From contig CM037463.1 in the NCBI GenBank assembly GCA_021014325.1, forward strand, positions 20,902,026 to 20,966,025: a stretch of 64,000 bases of DNA, given 5' to 3'. The DNA comes from Plazaster borealis. Its lineage: Eukaryota > Echinodermata > Asteroidea > Forcipulatida > Labidiasteridae. A program made the translations under genes and the position numbers. Position 1 is the first letter of the stretch. Every line of letters starts with the position of its first letter. Shown here one piece after another: positions 37,132 to 49,089 of the stretch. A model generated the notes under the pieces. The model did not search any database, had not been told where the DNA came from, and was given only the letters and a program-made list of their open reading frames with translations.

Positions 37132-37326
37132 AAAGGTATCGTACACTTTTTTCAATTCAATTTTTTTGGGATAAAAAGTGATATCTTTTTTCATAACCGC
37201 TGCAGTACTTCAAAGTGAAAAGTTTCACAAAATGCATTATACTATCCAAAGCTGCCTGTACTTCTTACCAAGTAAGTTTTTATTGCCATTAATTTTAAGA
37301 GTGATTACGAAACGTATACAGACCAT
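37132..37326 (-). mobile_element. Short chimeric B/A MITE in the GAD fragment
   Basis: One end is A-type (AGGTATCGTACAC) and the other B-type (AAACGTATACAGACC). It has a B-family interior with a large deletion. Confidence 0.75.
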
Positions 37327-37523
37327 TTAAGTACTATAGTTTTTATTCAATTGCACTTTGAGAAGCTTATGTAAAATAGCCATCGGTCAATTAAGCTGAC
37401 GGATTTATCTTCCACGGGGGACATATAACTTGAAGCCCGTGTACTTTACTTTATTCCATCCATTAGTCTACTCTAGCGCTTCCACTACATAGTAAACGGA
37501 GAGTTTAAATGACCCGCGCCTAC

Positions 37524-37583
37524 TTTCGCCCGCCACATAAGCCAGAATTTGAATACAACAACGTGTCGGCCGCATTGTATTGC
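37524..37583 (-). pseudogene. Copied fragment of GAD exon 11 (last 20 codons)
   Basis: Read on the minus strand it gives [20 protein letters not shown], against [20 protein letters not shown] in GAD exon 11. Differences are one D-to-V codon (GAC to GTT) and two silent third-position changes. The donor GT and the intron-11 sequence that follows are also present (on down to 37326), so this is a DNA-level copy and not a processed mRNA. It begins abruptly at a MITE terminus and has no neighbouring exons, so it cannot make GAD. Confidence 0.92.
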
Positions 37584-37593
37584 CAAACGTATA

Positions 37594-38162
37594 CAGAGCT
37601 TCATAGTTATTTAGACTGACTATACGTTGTAGGGTGAGAGACAACTTCCGATTAGAAGCCATGTTGGGTAACAAAAAGCACATAGGGTGCCAGACTATCT
37701 GCATATTGGGTTATGCTACATTTGGACCCGGAAATGGCGTCCAGCAATCACGTGACTTAAAGGAACATTACAGAATCGGTTTTTGCTAACTGGCAGTGTA
37801 AGCACTTTATATAATTCACCATATACCTAAACTGACAAACCTGTAGAAGTTTGAGATCGATCGGCCATCTGGGTCACGAGAAAATAGTGAAAAACCGATT
37901 ACACATGTGCATGTGTTATACAATGCATGAATAAAACGCTCATGAGCGACAAACTCCAATCGGAAATTAGTTTTATTTATTTCTCATCAAATATGGCATT
38001 TCAGACAGAAATATTTCAAGGGATGTTTTCTACTATCATCATCATTAGACCGTGTAAGTTTTACGTAAATCTGTGATCATAAAGAAAATTTTAATTACCA
38101 GTTCTGTAACGTTCCTTTAAGAAAACTGGCCCCTCCATTTTGCAACTCTTTTCACAGCTCTG
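37594..38162. mobile_element. hAT-like MITE family E, copy 4, interrupted by D
   Basis: Starts CAGAGCTTC and ends ACAGCTCTG. It shares CTTCCGATTAGAAGCCAT and ATGGCGTCCAGCAATCACGT with copies 1-3 and resumes after D with CTGGCCCCTCCAT. The left end is altered and no 8-bp duplication remains. Confidence 0.75.
37761..38116. mobile_element. MITE family D (TTAA) nested in an hAT-like MITE
   Basis: 356 bp with termini AGGAACATTACAGAA and TTCTGTAACGTTCCT (one mismatch), flanked by TTAA at 37757-37760 and 38117-38120. It interrupts the E-type element. A diverged relative may lie at 31930-32245 (shared GTCACGAGAAAATA, GCAAATCTGTGAACA phrases). Confidence 0.85.
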
Positions 38163-39460
38163 GGTTGGGGTTCACACAAATACACCATGGGTTGTCTGAA
38201 CAAAATAAAAAAACACCTCTTTTGAGGGGACATTGTTTCCACCCCCAGGTGTTGACTGTATCGATTCAATTCTAGATTTTTAAACTCATTTATGTTGGCT
38301 TTTACAGCTGCAAATCCGAGACAAGTGTATCGGTAAAATCTTTGCTAAACAAAAATGTTGCTTGACGCACACACATGGATGACAATAATTGGGAAGATTT
38401 TTTGCCGGCATCTAATCTGATTAACGTTCTGTTGACAGTGTAGGCCTAATTGGAACTACTATTTAAAACTCAACAGTTACGGGGAAATACAATAAAGAAG
38501 TCATCGTTGGGTCCAGGGCTTGTATGTAATTGTAAAAACAAAAACAAAATCACTTACGCTCTTGTCGGTTGAATATTTGACGATGCCAACCTCCTCACTA
38601 TCTGCTCACCGATTTGTACAATGTGACTCAATCTTGCGGTCAATTTCCTCATCTTCTCATTCAAAAATCTATCAGTTAACTGTGTTTCAAAAGAAAACAA
38701 ATAAATAATTACATCTTTCGTCAATTTCGACCAAGCATAGGCTAGAGGAAGAAGATTTTATTTTTTTTGTTTTTTTTGTTTTACCTCTTAATTTTTCGTT
38801 GTTAAATTGTTTTCCCTAATTCGGCCCTTGGCCGCGATGGAAAATGACTTTTTAAATGATTTAAATAAACCAATAATAAAGAAGAAGACGAAGAAGAAGA
38901 AGAAGAAGAAGAAGGAGAAGAAAACATCGCCACTAAAAATGTTTGATTCAATGAGTGTAGGAGTGAAAGGGACTTTGGCCACGGAAGCAGTGCACTGTAA
39001 TAGGTCCGGTCCGTAAGTGTAATAGAAAAACACACTGTCGAGATTTAATGCAGTTAATTTATCAGAGTAATGGGGTGAGATGCTCAATACCTAGCATCCT
39101 TCAGAACAATAAATTAGCCTTTAAGAAAGAAAAAAGAAAAAAAAGAAGCTCTCGGTAAAGAGCTGTGTTGGTTAGTAACAATCTTCGATTGGCAAATTCT
39201 AAGTTGGACCTACCCTTTTTATCGTGTGTTTATATGACTGTGAATTCAGTCAAGCAGATTATTTACCAAATTCAGAGCTGAATTCGTCTTCGATAAGATT
39301 AGAAACGGTCAGTTTCAAATGGCTAACACACCATAAATTTTTTTATGAACGAGCTTAAGTCATCACTCACAATCTGCTTGCTTTCAATAAACGCAACCTG
39401 TGACAAATTCACCAAGTTTTGGTTGTCACATTAATTTTTAGTGAAAAGAACGCACCACAG

Positions 39461-39955
39461 TTAAAGACCATGAACGAAAACGGCAACAATGATCTTTGCT
39501 GAAATTCATTTAAAATGTTTTCAATCAATAAGGAAATTGAGTTCACATGAAAGTAAACAGATTTTAATTGTGTACAACACAATAATTTTGAATACACTTC
39601 TTCAGTGCGTTTTTTAGAAAGATTCGCGAAAAGCCATGTTACGTCATCACTCATGTTACATCGCATGTGGGAGCTCCGTTTCGTATAGCCGCTTTGTTGC
39701 AGCATGGAGGTATAACAAAGCAACATCCCACAAATGACGTCAAAGTATTGTAATTTTGACGCACGCCGTCAACGGCAGAAGTTTACTAGTTTTTCAAAAC
39801 CTAGGTTGGAGCCTAATTTGTTGATCGATAATTACAAAAAAATTCAGAAGTGTACAAATATCAAAATTACATTTATTAATAACAAACCCCCAATACAAAC
39901 AAGTTAAAATATAGCAATTCCGTTAACAGATTTTCGCTCAAGTAGCTGTTTAGTG
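39461..39955 (-). repeat. Interspersed repeat Q, copy 2
   Basis: Reverse-oriented relative of 28163-28627, beginning TTAAAGACCATGAACGAAAA and ending GCTCAAGTAGCTGTTTAGTG. Confidence 0.75.
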
Positions 39956-41951
39956 TTTTGCCATGGAATTTGTGCACGTTAGTTGCACTTGTGGGTATTT
40001 ATATTTGTGATGGGGGGGGGGGGTCCACTTGCTATTTCTTAGACTTTGACAGTATTTTAGACCGATTAGTTTATCTGGAGATTTATTTTCTCTGGAGAAT
40101 AATTTTCTCTGGAGAATTGGCACTGATTCGAAATTTACAACTTATCTCAAGAGCTTTTTAATATTAAAAACTAATTAATATTTGCCAATTCTAATTTTTT
40201 TTAGAAGAAACTCCCTGGAGCAATTTTGTGTGTGCGTTTGTCGGTAGAATCTTTGTGTGTGCCTTTGTCGGTATATTCTTTGTTTAAAATGCACGAATTA
40301 ATAAAACAGTAATGTAAACAAACAAAGTTGTTTCCAGCATGATAGTTCTCTTCCGCTATGAGACAAAATTTTAAGATAAACAGAGGTCGGGAATGGAACT
40401 AATTGAGCGTGCTAATTGGCCACTCCACCAATTTCAATCCTTGTATCGGTTACCCCAACTACTCATAAATATTCACGAGAGAATATTCATGCGGTCAGTG
40501 CTTGGTGGCCATCATCACAAGACGGTGAAAACCTGAATAAAAAGGTACTATATAGGATTGGTAAGGATACAAGACATAACAATTTTAGTCTGAAAGCTTA
40601 CTGGTTATGAAGTTCATAATATAACTAATTTTCTGTGAGATATTTACCTCTGAAATTAAGTCATATTCGTGAAAACTGTATCTGAAAACCTATAAAAAAA
40701 ACCGCAACAGCTGATTTCGTTGTTACAACCGAAATTCAGGACAAATTGTTTACATGCTGAAAACTGTGCATGATTTTTCACTATTTTCTCCTGACTCACA
40801 CCAAGGATTAAGCTCAGTTTTCCACGGTTTGTTGTTTCATGGTTGATCACACAAAATATGAAAACTGTATCTGACTATTTTGTCAGCTCTACCAATCCTT
40901 ACTACAGTCTCTGTCAAACCCAAGGAAGGCACCCTTCTGTTTCATGCTCCTTCGCTACGCTCATAAGCATGGAAATAAGTTTATAACTCTTGAGAACGAC
41001 CAAAATAATCACCAAGAATAAGCATTCGACTCATATTCTGCACTTTGTTTTGAAAAAAAACCCAACCCAAAACAAATACATAGGATAAGACCGGGTTTCG
41101 GCTGAACAAAACTAAATTTATCAGTACATTTAACTTGTTTAAGTGTGAACTCGCCACGCTGGCGTAGATTCTAAATGCAGGAATGCCAGTCAGATCAAAG
41201 AGTGGTTAAAATTGCAAGACGGAAAAAACCCGGGAGTGAAAAAAAACAAACAAGTACAACAATCCGTCTTGATTGAAATTGATTCGAGAATAAATCATTT
41301 CCAAGGATGACAATCTTCTAGTTTATGTTAAGGTTAAATGCGTCAAGTCAGTCTGGATTGGTACCGATTTTTGTTTAAATATTGATTTTATAATATTTCG
41401 AAATTAAGGCTGGGGCCGTTTTGATAGCTTAGGTGATACTGTCGTCACGTATTTATTTTTGTAAATTTAGCATTGTAATTTCCGCGGTTTGTTGCAAAAT
41501 GATTTTTGATTTGTACCGGCTTACAGCTGCTCACAGACCATGCGGATCACGACAGTTTCTGTGTGCTAAGAGTATAATAGTCATATTAAGTCTTAACAAC
41601 AAATCAAATATGGAATCCAACTTTGCCTGAGAATTTCAGTGTTTGACCTCTGACCTGTTATGACGCTACGTCAGTGAAGGCACCAAACGCACATATTTCT
41701 CTATTGGACGAGAGTTATCGTTTATTTTTTACGACTCATTGTTATAAGAGGGTTCTATAGAGAAGAGCCACATTTGCATCAACCTGGTGAGAACACAAAT
41801 CTGCTTAGCCGTTTAAACTCTTACTTAGCAGAATAAAGGTTACCAGCGAAAAATGACACTTTGAACCCTATCTAAACGGCCCCGGTTAGGCTCCGTTGGC
41901 CTGTTTGAAGCCCCCGTGTCGAAAGTGCTCGTTTTCAAAAAGACTGGATAA

Positions 41952-42452
41952 GCCTAACCCGGGGCCTTAACCGGAGCCTAACCCGGGGCCTTAACCGGAG
42001 CCTAACCCGGGGCCTTAACCGGAGCCTAACCAGGGGCCTTAACCGGAGCCTAACCCCTGGGCCTTAACCGGAGCCTAACCCGGGGCCTTAACCGGAGCCT
42101 AACCCGGGGCCTTAACCGGAGCCTAACCAGGGGCCTTAACCGGAGCCTAACCCGGGGCCTTAACCGGAGCCTAACCCGGGGCCTTAACCGGAGCCTAACC
42201 AGGGGCCTTAACCGGAGCCTAACCCGGGGCCTTAACCGGAGCCTAACCAGGGGCCTTAACCGGAGCCTAACCCGGGGCCTTAACCGGAGCCTAACCCGGG
42301 GCCTGTAACCGGAGCCTAACCAGGGGCCTTAACCGGAGCCTAACCCGGGGCCTTAATCGGAGCCTAACCCCTGGGCTATAACCGGAGCCTAACCCCTGGG
42401 CCTTAACCGGAGTCTAACCCGGGGCCTTAACCGGAGCCTAACCCGGGGCCTA
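41952..42452. repeat. 24-bp minisatellite, about 21 copies
   Basis: Unit core GGGGCCTTAACCGGAG preceded by CCTAACCC. Variants with CCAGGGG or CCCTGGGCC are interspersed. One inverted unit (GGCCCCGGTTAGGCTCCG) lies just upstream near 41879. Flanking GGTTTCGAAAAGGGCC recurs near 12290 and 58758. Confidence 0.9.
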
Positions 42453-42752
42453 AGCAGGACTCCAAGCTATGGTTTCGAAAAGGGCCTGTAATTGTTACGA
42501 GTGTTCTTGTTAACATTTTGCTCACGATGCTAAGCAGTGAGTAAATGGATGAGTAAAGAATTGCTGAGCCTTGTTCTTGGAAACGCAGGAAGAGGGAGAT
42601 TGTGCGTTCCGCATTTGACTCGGTATTGCAATTTTAAAGTTTGACATAACATCAGGCTGAAGGGGTTCTACTGCGATATTGTTGATAAGAAAACGCACGG
42701 GTCGGTCAGAGCAAACCGCAAGTCATTTTCAAATACCAATTGACAACCTTAA

Positions 42753-43105
42753 AGGGAGTGTATACTTTTGGTAAATACTCCAAAAACTAATGACCCATAA
42801 AAGCTTACTTTGTAAGAAGCACTGCAGCTGTTGTTAATGTATAACATTTTGAGAAACGATTCCCTTCAAAGGAATGGGGTTTTAGAGAGAGGGATTCAAA
42901 AGCATTCAATTCTGAGAAACGTTTTTCTGCATGGAAAGTTCCACAGATCGTGTATTCCAATGACGGATTATTCTTCCTGGGTGGACAAAAATGCTACCAC
43001 CTTTTGAAATGAAACTTTCACAGGTTAGTTTTATTGTATATATCTACATTTATCTAGGATTAAAACAATCGAACGGTTCCAAAAACCAAAGGTATACACT
43101 GCCTT
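42753..43105 (+). mobile_element. MITE family B, copy 6, diverged
   Basis: TTAA at 42749-42752, start AGGGAGTGTATACTTTTGGT, end GGTATACACTGCCT near TTAA 43106. The interior follows the family with more differences. Confidence 0.8.
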
Positions 43106-43483
43106 TTAAGATAATCTACCCAATTTATAGTGTTCTTCTCTTTCCTAAAGTTTCTTTTTAGGGTATAATCTAGCCCATCCACCTCGTCATATTTCACACG
43201 TCTATAGATGCTAAAAATACGCGCCAGCAATTGAAAAGTTATTACACAGCTCTCGCGGGTGCGAAGCAAAGTCATTCTGACATTGACACATTGGTGATTA
43301 AACTCAACCCACCAATATCAAGGCACCCGGACTATTTTTCTAATGAATTTCCTCTGGCACACTCGATGTGTGCACTCTTTCAACGTTACCTGGCAACTCC
43401 CGCCATCTTCTGGTTTCCCGCGTGATAACAAGTGAAAACAAATTCTCGCCCGCGCGCGGGAGGCACGCTCTGATAACGAAACC

Positions 43484-43518
<35 letters not shown>

Positions 43519-44188
43519 GAGCGAACGGATACGATTCGCTTTCTGCCAACGACGTATCCCCGGGTTACACCGCCGAATTGAATGTTTGTGCTGCCATTAC
43601 CTGCCGAGGACAAAAACGGAAAGAAAGAAGATGAAAGACAAAAATAAATTGTGGGTTGTGTATTTAGTTAATAGCATCTAGGCAAATTGAAGAGCTTTTC
43701 TCGTAATACGAATGACCACTCTTTGACGAAGAGCTTTTTTTCGGGTTCCAGAGATTTTCATCAATCGAAGTAGGTTAAATCAAATTACAAAATACTTCCG
43801 ATTGACGTAAGTTCCCCTGGTGCACGGAAGAAAAACAGAGCGATGTTTGATTTAGAATTAATTCTTACAGATCACTCAGTTACCGCCGGATTCACCACCA
43901 GTATGACAGAATCACCAGTAATTAAACGAGGTGGGGGTCAAAATTCTATGCCAAAATTACCAAATCTATTGGGAAATATATAACAAATTTATTTACATAT
44001 ACACACACTATATACATTCTTAGTGTTAAAAAAATCCAAAACAACACAAAACAAATTGTAGCCAGAATGCTATAAAGAGTAGGTGATTTCACACGTTATT
44101 TTAAGGTTAAAAGTTTATGAAAAAACTAAAACAAAACTGAAAAAAGAGGCCTGACCCTAAAATACAAAAGCTTCCCCTAAAATGTTAA

Positions 44189-44553
44189 AGGCACTGAACA
44201 CGTTTGGGAATTGTCAAAGACCAGTGCTTTCATTAGGTGTATCCCAACATATGCATAAAATCACAAGCCTGTGAAAATTTGGGCTCAATTGGTCATCGAA
44301 GTTGCAAGAAAATGATGAAAGAAAAACACCCTTGTTGTACAAATTTGTGTGCTTTCAGATAGGAATAAAAACTTCTTGCAAGAAGTTTTTATTATTTTAG
44401 TGAGAAATTACCTCTTTCTCAAAAACTACGTTACTTCAGAGGGAGTCGTTTCTCACAATGTTTTATACTATCAACAGCTCTCTGTTGCTCGTTACCAAGT
44501 CAGTTTTTATGCTAATATATATGTTGAGTAATTACCAAACGTGTACAGTACCT
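44189..44553 (+). mobile_element. MITE family A, copy 6 (intergenic)
   Basis: TTAA on both sides (44185-44188, 44554-44557). Near-consensus copy with palindrome AACTTCTTGCAAGAAGTT intact. Confidence 0.88.
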
Positions 44554-44730
44554 TTAATGTCTATGCACTCAAAAATAATGCTCATTATATCTGTTTCCTG
44601 AATCCAGTCTAATTGTATTTCTTAAGTTGTGTCAGATTGGGTGATGAATTGTTATAAGGATTAAACAAAACAAGTATGCATAATATTAATTAGAGAAACC
44701 TAAGCATAAGTTTATTAGATTTTGTAGAAA

Positions 44731-45079
44731 AATCGGCTCACTTTGAACACAATTACTGGAAGGCAATAAAATGAACCTATCAAACATAGAATAACTGCAA
44801 TTTTGTACTATCTCTACTTCCTTCCATTGTGTGTCGTTTTACCGTTTATGTTGGTGCTTTGCATTGGAATGCCCTTTTCGTGACATCATAGAACGAACAC
44901 TCACACACATGCGGCAATTTTGCTGCTTTCTTCAGCCACTAGCACTATGCATTACGGCGGATGCTGTTACCGGATTTCAAAAATAATGGTAAAACTTGGG
45001 AGAAGGTTTTTTTTGTTGTGGTTGTTGATGTTATTGTTGTTGATGGTGATGTGGTTGTTGCTGTTGTTAATGTCGATGA

Positions 45080-45112
<33 letters not shown>

Positions 45113-45840
45113 GGCTGTTGTTGTTATTGTTGTTGTCGCTGTCGAAGTCTTAGTACACCTCGTATGGAAAGAGAATTTAGGCCCCTATATATACTCCTTT
45201 ATAACACTCCTTACAAAGATTCTGCCTGGTGTGATTGGTTAGGAGAACGTCACATGATATGTCCTATTTTTCTAGAAAGCCGCGTGAACGTATTGCGCTA
45301 TACCCGCAATATTGAATCGGCTCAATTTCGAACACAATAGCTGGAAAGCAATAAAATGAACCTATCAAACATAGAATAACTGCAATTTTGTATTATCTCC
45401 ACTTCCGTCCATTGTGTGTCGTTTAACCATTTTATGTCGGTGCTTTGCATTGGAATGCCCTTAGTTGTATCATCTGTAGCTGTTGTTATTAATGATGATG
45501 TCGTTGTTGCTGTTGTTGTTAATGATGATGTTATTTTTGCTTTTGTTGTTGATGTTGATGTTTTCGTCGATGTTGCTGTTGTCGTTGATGATGTTGTTGT
45601 TATTGTTGTTGTTTTTGCTGTTGTTGCTGTTGTTGTTAATGATAATGTTGTTTTTGTTGATGCTGTTGAAGTTGTCGTTGTTTTTGATGATGTTGTTGCT
45701 GTTGTTGTCGATGTTGCTGTTGTTATTATTGTTGTTGTATTGCTGATGTTATTCTTGTTGTTGCTGTTGTTGTTAATAATGATGTTGTTGATGTTGTTGT
45801 TTTTGATGCTCTTGTTGCTGTTGTTGTCGATGTTGCTTTT
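44731..45840. repeat. Tandem duplication of a (TTG/GAT)n microsatellite locus
   Basis: A 147-bp leader starting AATCGGCTCA (44731 and 45314) is repeated 583 bp apart. Each copy is followed by a long interrupted TTG/GAT tract (about 45007-45145 and 45479-45840). Confidence 0.8.
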
Positions 45841-47691
45841 TTTGTCCTAGGCTAAACCAGTAGCAACCACTGTACTATACCCTTAACAACCAGTGAACTA
45901 TACCCAAAGCAATCAATGTACTCGACGCATAGCAACAACAGCTTTGTGGTAATTATAAGTCTCGGCACACTACTGCGGAAGCGTTAAAGGGACATTGAGC
46001 TAAGAAAATCCTAATTAATATTAAAATTAAATATGTCAGAAATATGAATTAAAATAAGTTATAATTATGATTTGTTCCAATTACTTCGCAGTTATGACAT
46101 ATACAAGTCATAATTATGAAATATACTTAATAGTTATGACTTTCTTTTTTCTCTCACTGCTCCAACGTGTCCGTACAATATGAATGTGGTGTTTTACAAC
46201 AAATATTGACTGCTTTTGCTCTTGCTATAGTTAAAAAACTACCACTCACTTAGTGATCACCGGAGCGACCAATTCTCCCTCGGCTTCACCTCGAGAAAAT
46301 AGAACACCCCAAGGATCACCTCTGGAGTCGTAGTTTTAACCATAACATTCGAAGCCTTCAATATTTGTGTACTATACGGTAAACGGGATTTCCTTTTTGA
46401 TGATTTAATTTTGTTTATTTTTTTATTTAGCATTGTGTGTAACACTCTTAACAATATTGAAAAAGCAGTGTTGATATTTTGCTTATTCGTTGGTTAACAT
46501 AAAAGGACCACAAAGTTGGTTTAAAGTTGCCAAGAATTGTAACAGACCCCCCCCCCCAAAAAAAAAAAGAAAGAAAAAAAAAAAAAAAAAAAGAGGCCCA
46601 AATCAGTTGTGGTAAATACTGACCAATTCTGGGAGAATAACTTACGCAACCCTGATACCCAACGTTTTGACAGCGTTAATGTACGGCCACATAATTGCTT
46701 ACTATTACTCGTGGCCTGATATTTCTTTTCAGAGACTTGAATAATAATTGACACGGTATAGATCTTTATCCCGGTGCGGCCATCTTTAATTTTCTCCCAT
46801 TCAAATCAATTTAACCAAACCGAGGCTGGAAGGAGAAATAGTCTGGTTCCTTTTTGTACACTGAATATTAGCATTCATTGCTGTTATTGGATACAGGAAA
46901 CATGACCAAGATGATGGCTGCATGATAAAAATTTATTTCTTTAAGAAGAGGCCAGCCTTAAATGCTGAACAGCTCTTGCACTTTTTATGGGCATTATGTA
47001 TGAGCCGACGTATCCGATACACCCTGTGTCTTAATGACATGCTTTGTCAAAGCAGCGCTCGACGAGGACGGTACCGGTGTGTCATGGCAACTTCCTCGAG
47101 ATTGATGAGGCACTTGGACCAACTGAAAAGAAATAACCCACCATGCATATTTCAGCAATTTATAAAGAGAGGCACAGGGTATAATTCTTGCCGGGGTAAA
47201 AAGACGAAAGCTTAGCCGCGCTGGTCGATTCATGCTTCATCCATCAGGACCGTCACCCTGTTCTTCAACATTAATGATGACAGCAAATCACAAATGTTGT
47301 ATTTCGAGAGTTCTTTTCATTCTTACAGGTGACAGTGCGTTGTAAAATATATGCAACAAAGAAGGAACAGGGAACTCTGAATCACAGGCCTTCCCGCAGG
47401 AACTGCTTCTCGCTGAAATATCATTTGTGACAATTTAGGCCGAGCACGTGAAACGCAAGTGAGGTTTCCACCTAAATCGTGTACAGTATTTCCCGTAGGA
47501 AATGTCTTGAAGGAAAATCAACTTAGACGTTATGGTGCGTGTTGCAATGTTTTAAGCGTTGCATAGGAAGTGTGGACCTGAGAGCAAAAGAAGTCCACAT
47601 AATGTAGGGACTTGAAACACTATGGGAACTTACATTCGTCCATCAAAGTGTTTTTTAAGAGTGTTGAAGAATATGTTTTTTTTTTTCTTAA

Positions 47692-48189
47692 AGGGACACG
47701 TTGCCTTCGGATTGGGCGCTTTGGGCTATAAATGCGTTTGTTATGAATTGACTATCGGGTTGGAAAGATGTTTTGAAAGTTGAATATAATGATCCACAGA
47801 AATATACCTTGAAATTGCGTTGTTTTTACTTTTACTTCGTGAACTAACAAGGTGGAGTCAAAAATGTGGTTGTACACAATTGCAGACCGTGTTAGTTCAC
47901 GAAGTGAAAGGAAAACCACACAGTTTCGAGCTATATTGTACTTTTAAAACATCTTTCTAACCATATTCATTTCATAACAAACGCTTTGTATAGCCCAAAG
48001 AGCCCAATCCGAAGGCTACCGGTACGCAATACTTTTTTCCTACGAACTTGTTGTCCACATACGGGAAATTAACATGGGCTGGAGAAAGATGATTCAAAAG
48101 AGGGCGCTATCAAAAGAAGTTTGTACACAGTTCGCCATATGGGACAAAAAGTTCGTAGGAAAAAAATCTCGCTACCGGTACGTGTCCCT
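47692..48189. mobile_element. TTAA palindromic MITE family C, copy 1, with nested insert
   Basis: TTAA|AGGGACACGTTGCCTTCGGA opens it and GTGTCCCT|TTAA closes it. Arms pair through TAGTTCACGAAGT and CTTCGTGAACTA near the centre. Insert M sits near the right end. Confidence 0.78.
48027..48170. mobile_element. Insert M inside MITE C
   Basis: Ends ACTTTTTTCCTACGAACTT and AAGTTCGTAGGAAAAAAAT are inverted repeats. It is flanked by the direct repeat GCTACCGGTACG (48015-48026 and 48171-48182). The interior AGAGGGCGCT...GTTTGTACACAGTTCG recurs antisense at 27700-27770. Confidence 0.7.
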
Positions 48190-48757
48190 TTAAAGTGCAC
48201 ATAACAAAGGAATGTTCCCAGAGTGTATGCAGCAAAGAGCTGTTTGCTTTGGGGCATGTCTACGCATTCAAACCGAGGACCTTAAACATATGGGAAAAAA
48301 CAACATACTGGGGACAGTCCTCGCTTTGCTTTCGTGTACAAAACCATTGGGAAAGACGCTAAAACAATGAGAGAACAATGGGGTGTCCTTGGTTTACACC
48401 ATTTACAAAAGGTGACTGGCTCTTTTTGTAAGGATGGTAGGTCGGTAAACGGATAAACGCGGCTGTCTGCATCATGCGTATACTAAAAGGAAAACAAAAT
48501 GTGCCAAAGCTTTTGAAATAAAACAAAAAACAACGTGTCTATAGTAATATCAAACGAAATGGACAGGTGATCAGGGTGAGAGCGGGAAACCTTTTCATGA
48601 GGGTCATTTTGTTTAATCAATGGGTTTTAAGACAAGAGGATGCAATTATGTCTGAGAATGAAACTAAGTGAACCTCAAAAGCGATTAGCACTGTGACCCC
48701 AGTCTGAAAGCACCAGCAGACGAAATGGAGTAAAACATTTGGCTCCTAAAATGGAGG

Positions 48758-48926
48758 ACGGTGTTAGTTCACGAAGTAAAAGGAATAGCACACAATTTCC
48801 AAGGCATATTTGTGTGGATCATTATAGTCTACGTTTAAGACATCTTTCCAACCATATTCATTTCATAACGAACACTTTTAAACGCTTTTATAGCCCACAT
48901 CGCCCAATCCAAGGCAACGTGCACCT
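48758..48926. repeat. MITE family C, right half only
   Basis: GTGTTAGTTCACGAAGTAAA through GGCAACGTGCACCT|TTAA matches the right arm of 47692-48189. Confidence 0.68.
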
Positions 48927-49089
48927 TTAACTGTTAATAGCGTGGAATTTCTATATGCAGGCGAGTAGTCAGGGCCTTGTTTGCCCCATCATCCCTTGTA
49001 TGTTCAAATACAAAATTACGCTACGAAATACACTATAATAGTAACTTGTGGGAATAAGCTTTTGTGACAACATTGGCTCATTTTTTAGG

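Larger units (their letters stand above)
37131..37600 (-). mobile_element. MITE-bounded segment carrying a GAD exon 11/intron 11 fragment
   Basis: The + strand left edge is TTAAAGGTATCGTACAC (A-type terminus). The right edge contains GCCAAACGTATACAG (B-type terminus), directly abutting the exon fragment. Between them lie a short B-like element (37132-37326), about 200 bp of GAD intron 11, and 60 bp of exon 11. The B-like element sits at the same intron position as the one at 24370-24746 in GAD, so it predates the copying. Confidence 0.75.
38163..44184. other. Intergenic region
   Basis: No gene recognised besides listed repeats. Simple-sequence tracts: (GAA)n at 38880-38930, poly-G at 40011-40022, poly-A at 43486-43515. 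Confidence 0.4.

Noticed and set aside
38788..39087. Overlapping open frames with poly-Lys, poly-Ser or poly-Phe runs
   Set aside because: They come from a GAA/TTC microsatellite at 38880-38930.
41952..42452. CRISPR-like array
   Set aside because: Units are contiguous with no unique spacers, and the host is an animal; it is a minisatellite.
41952..42452. Interstitial telomere-like repeat (units contain CCTAACCC)
   Set aside because: The hexamer TTAGGG never occurs in tandem; the 24-bp period is different.
45416..45850. 144-codon Val/Asp-rich and 87-codon Leu-rich frames
   Set aside because: Translation of a TTG/GAT microsatellite read in different frames.
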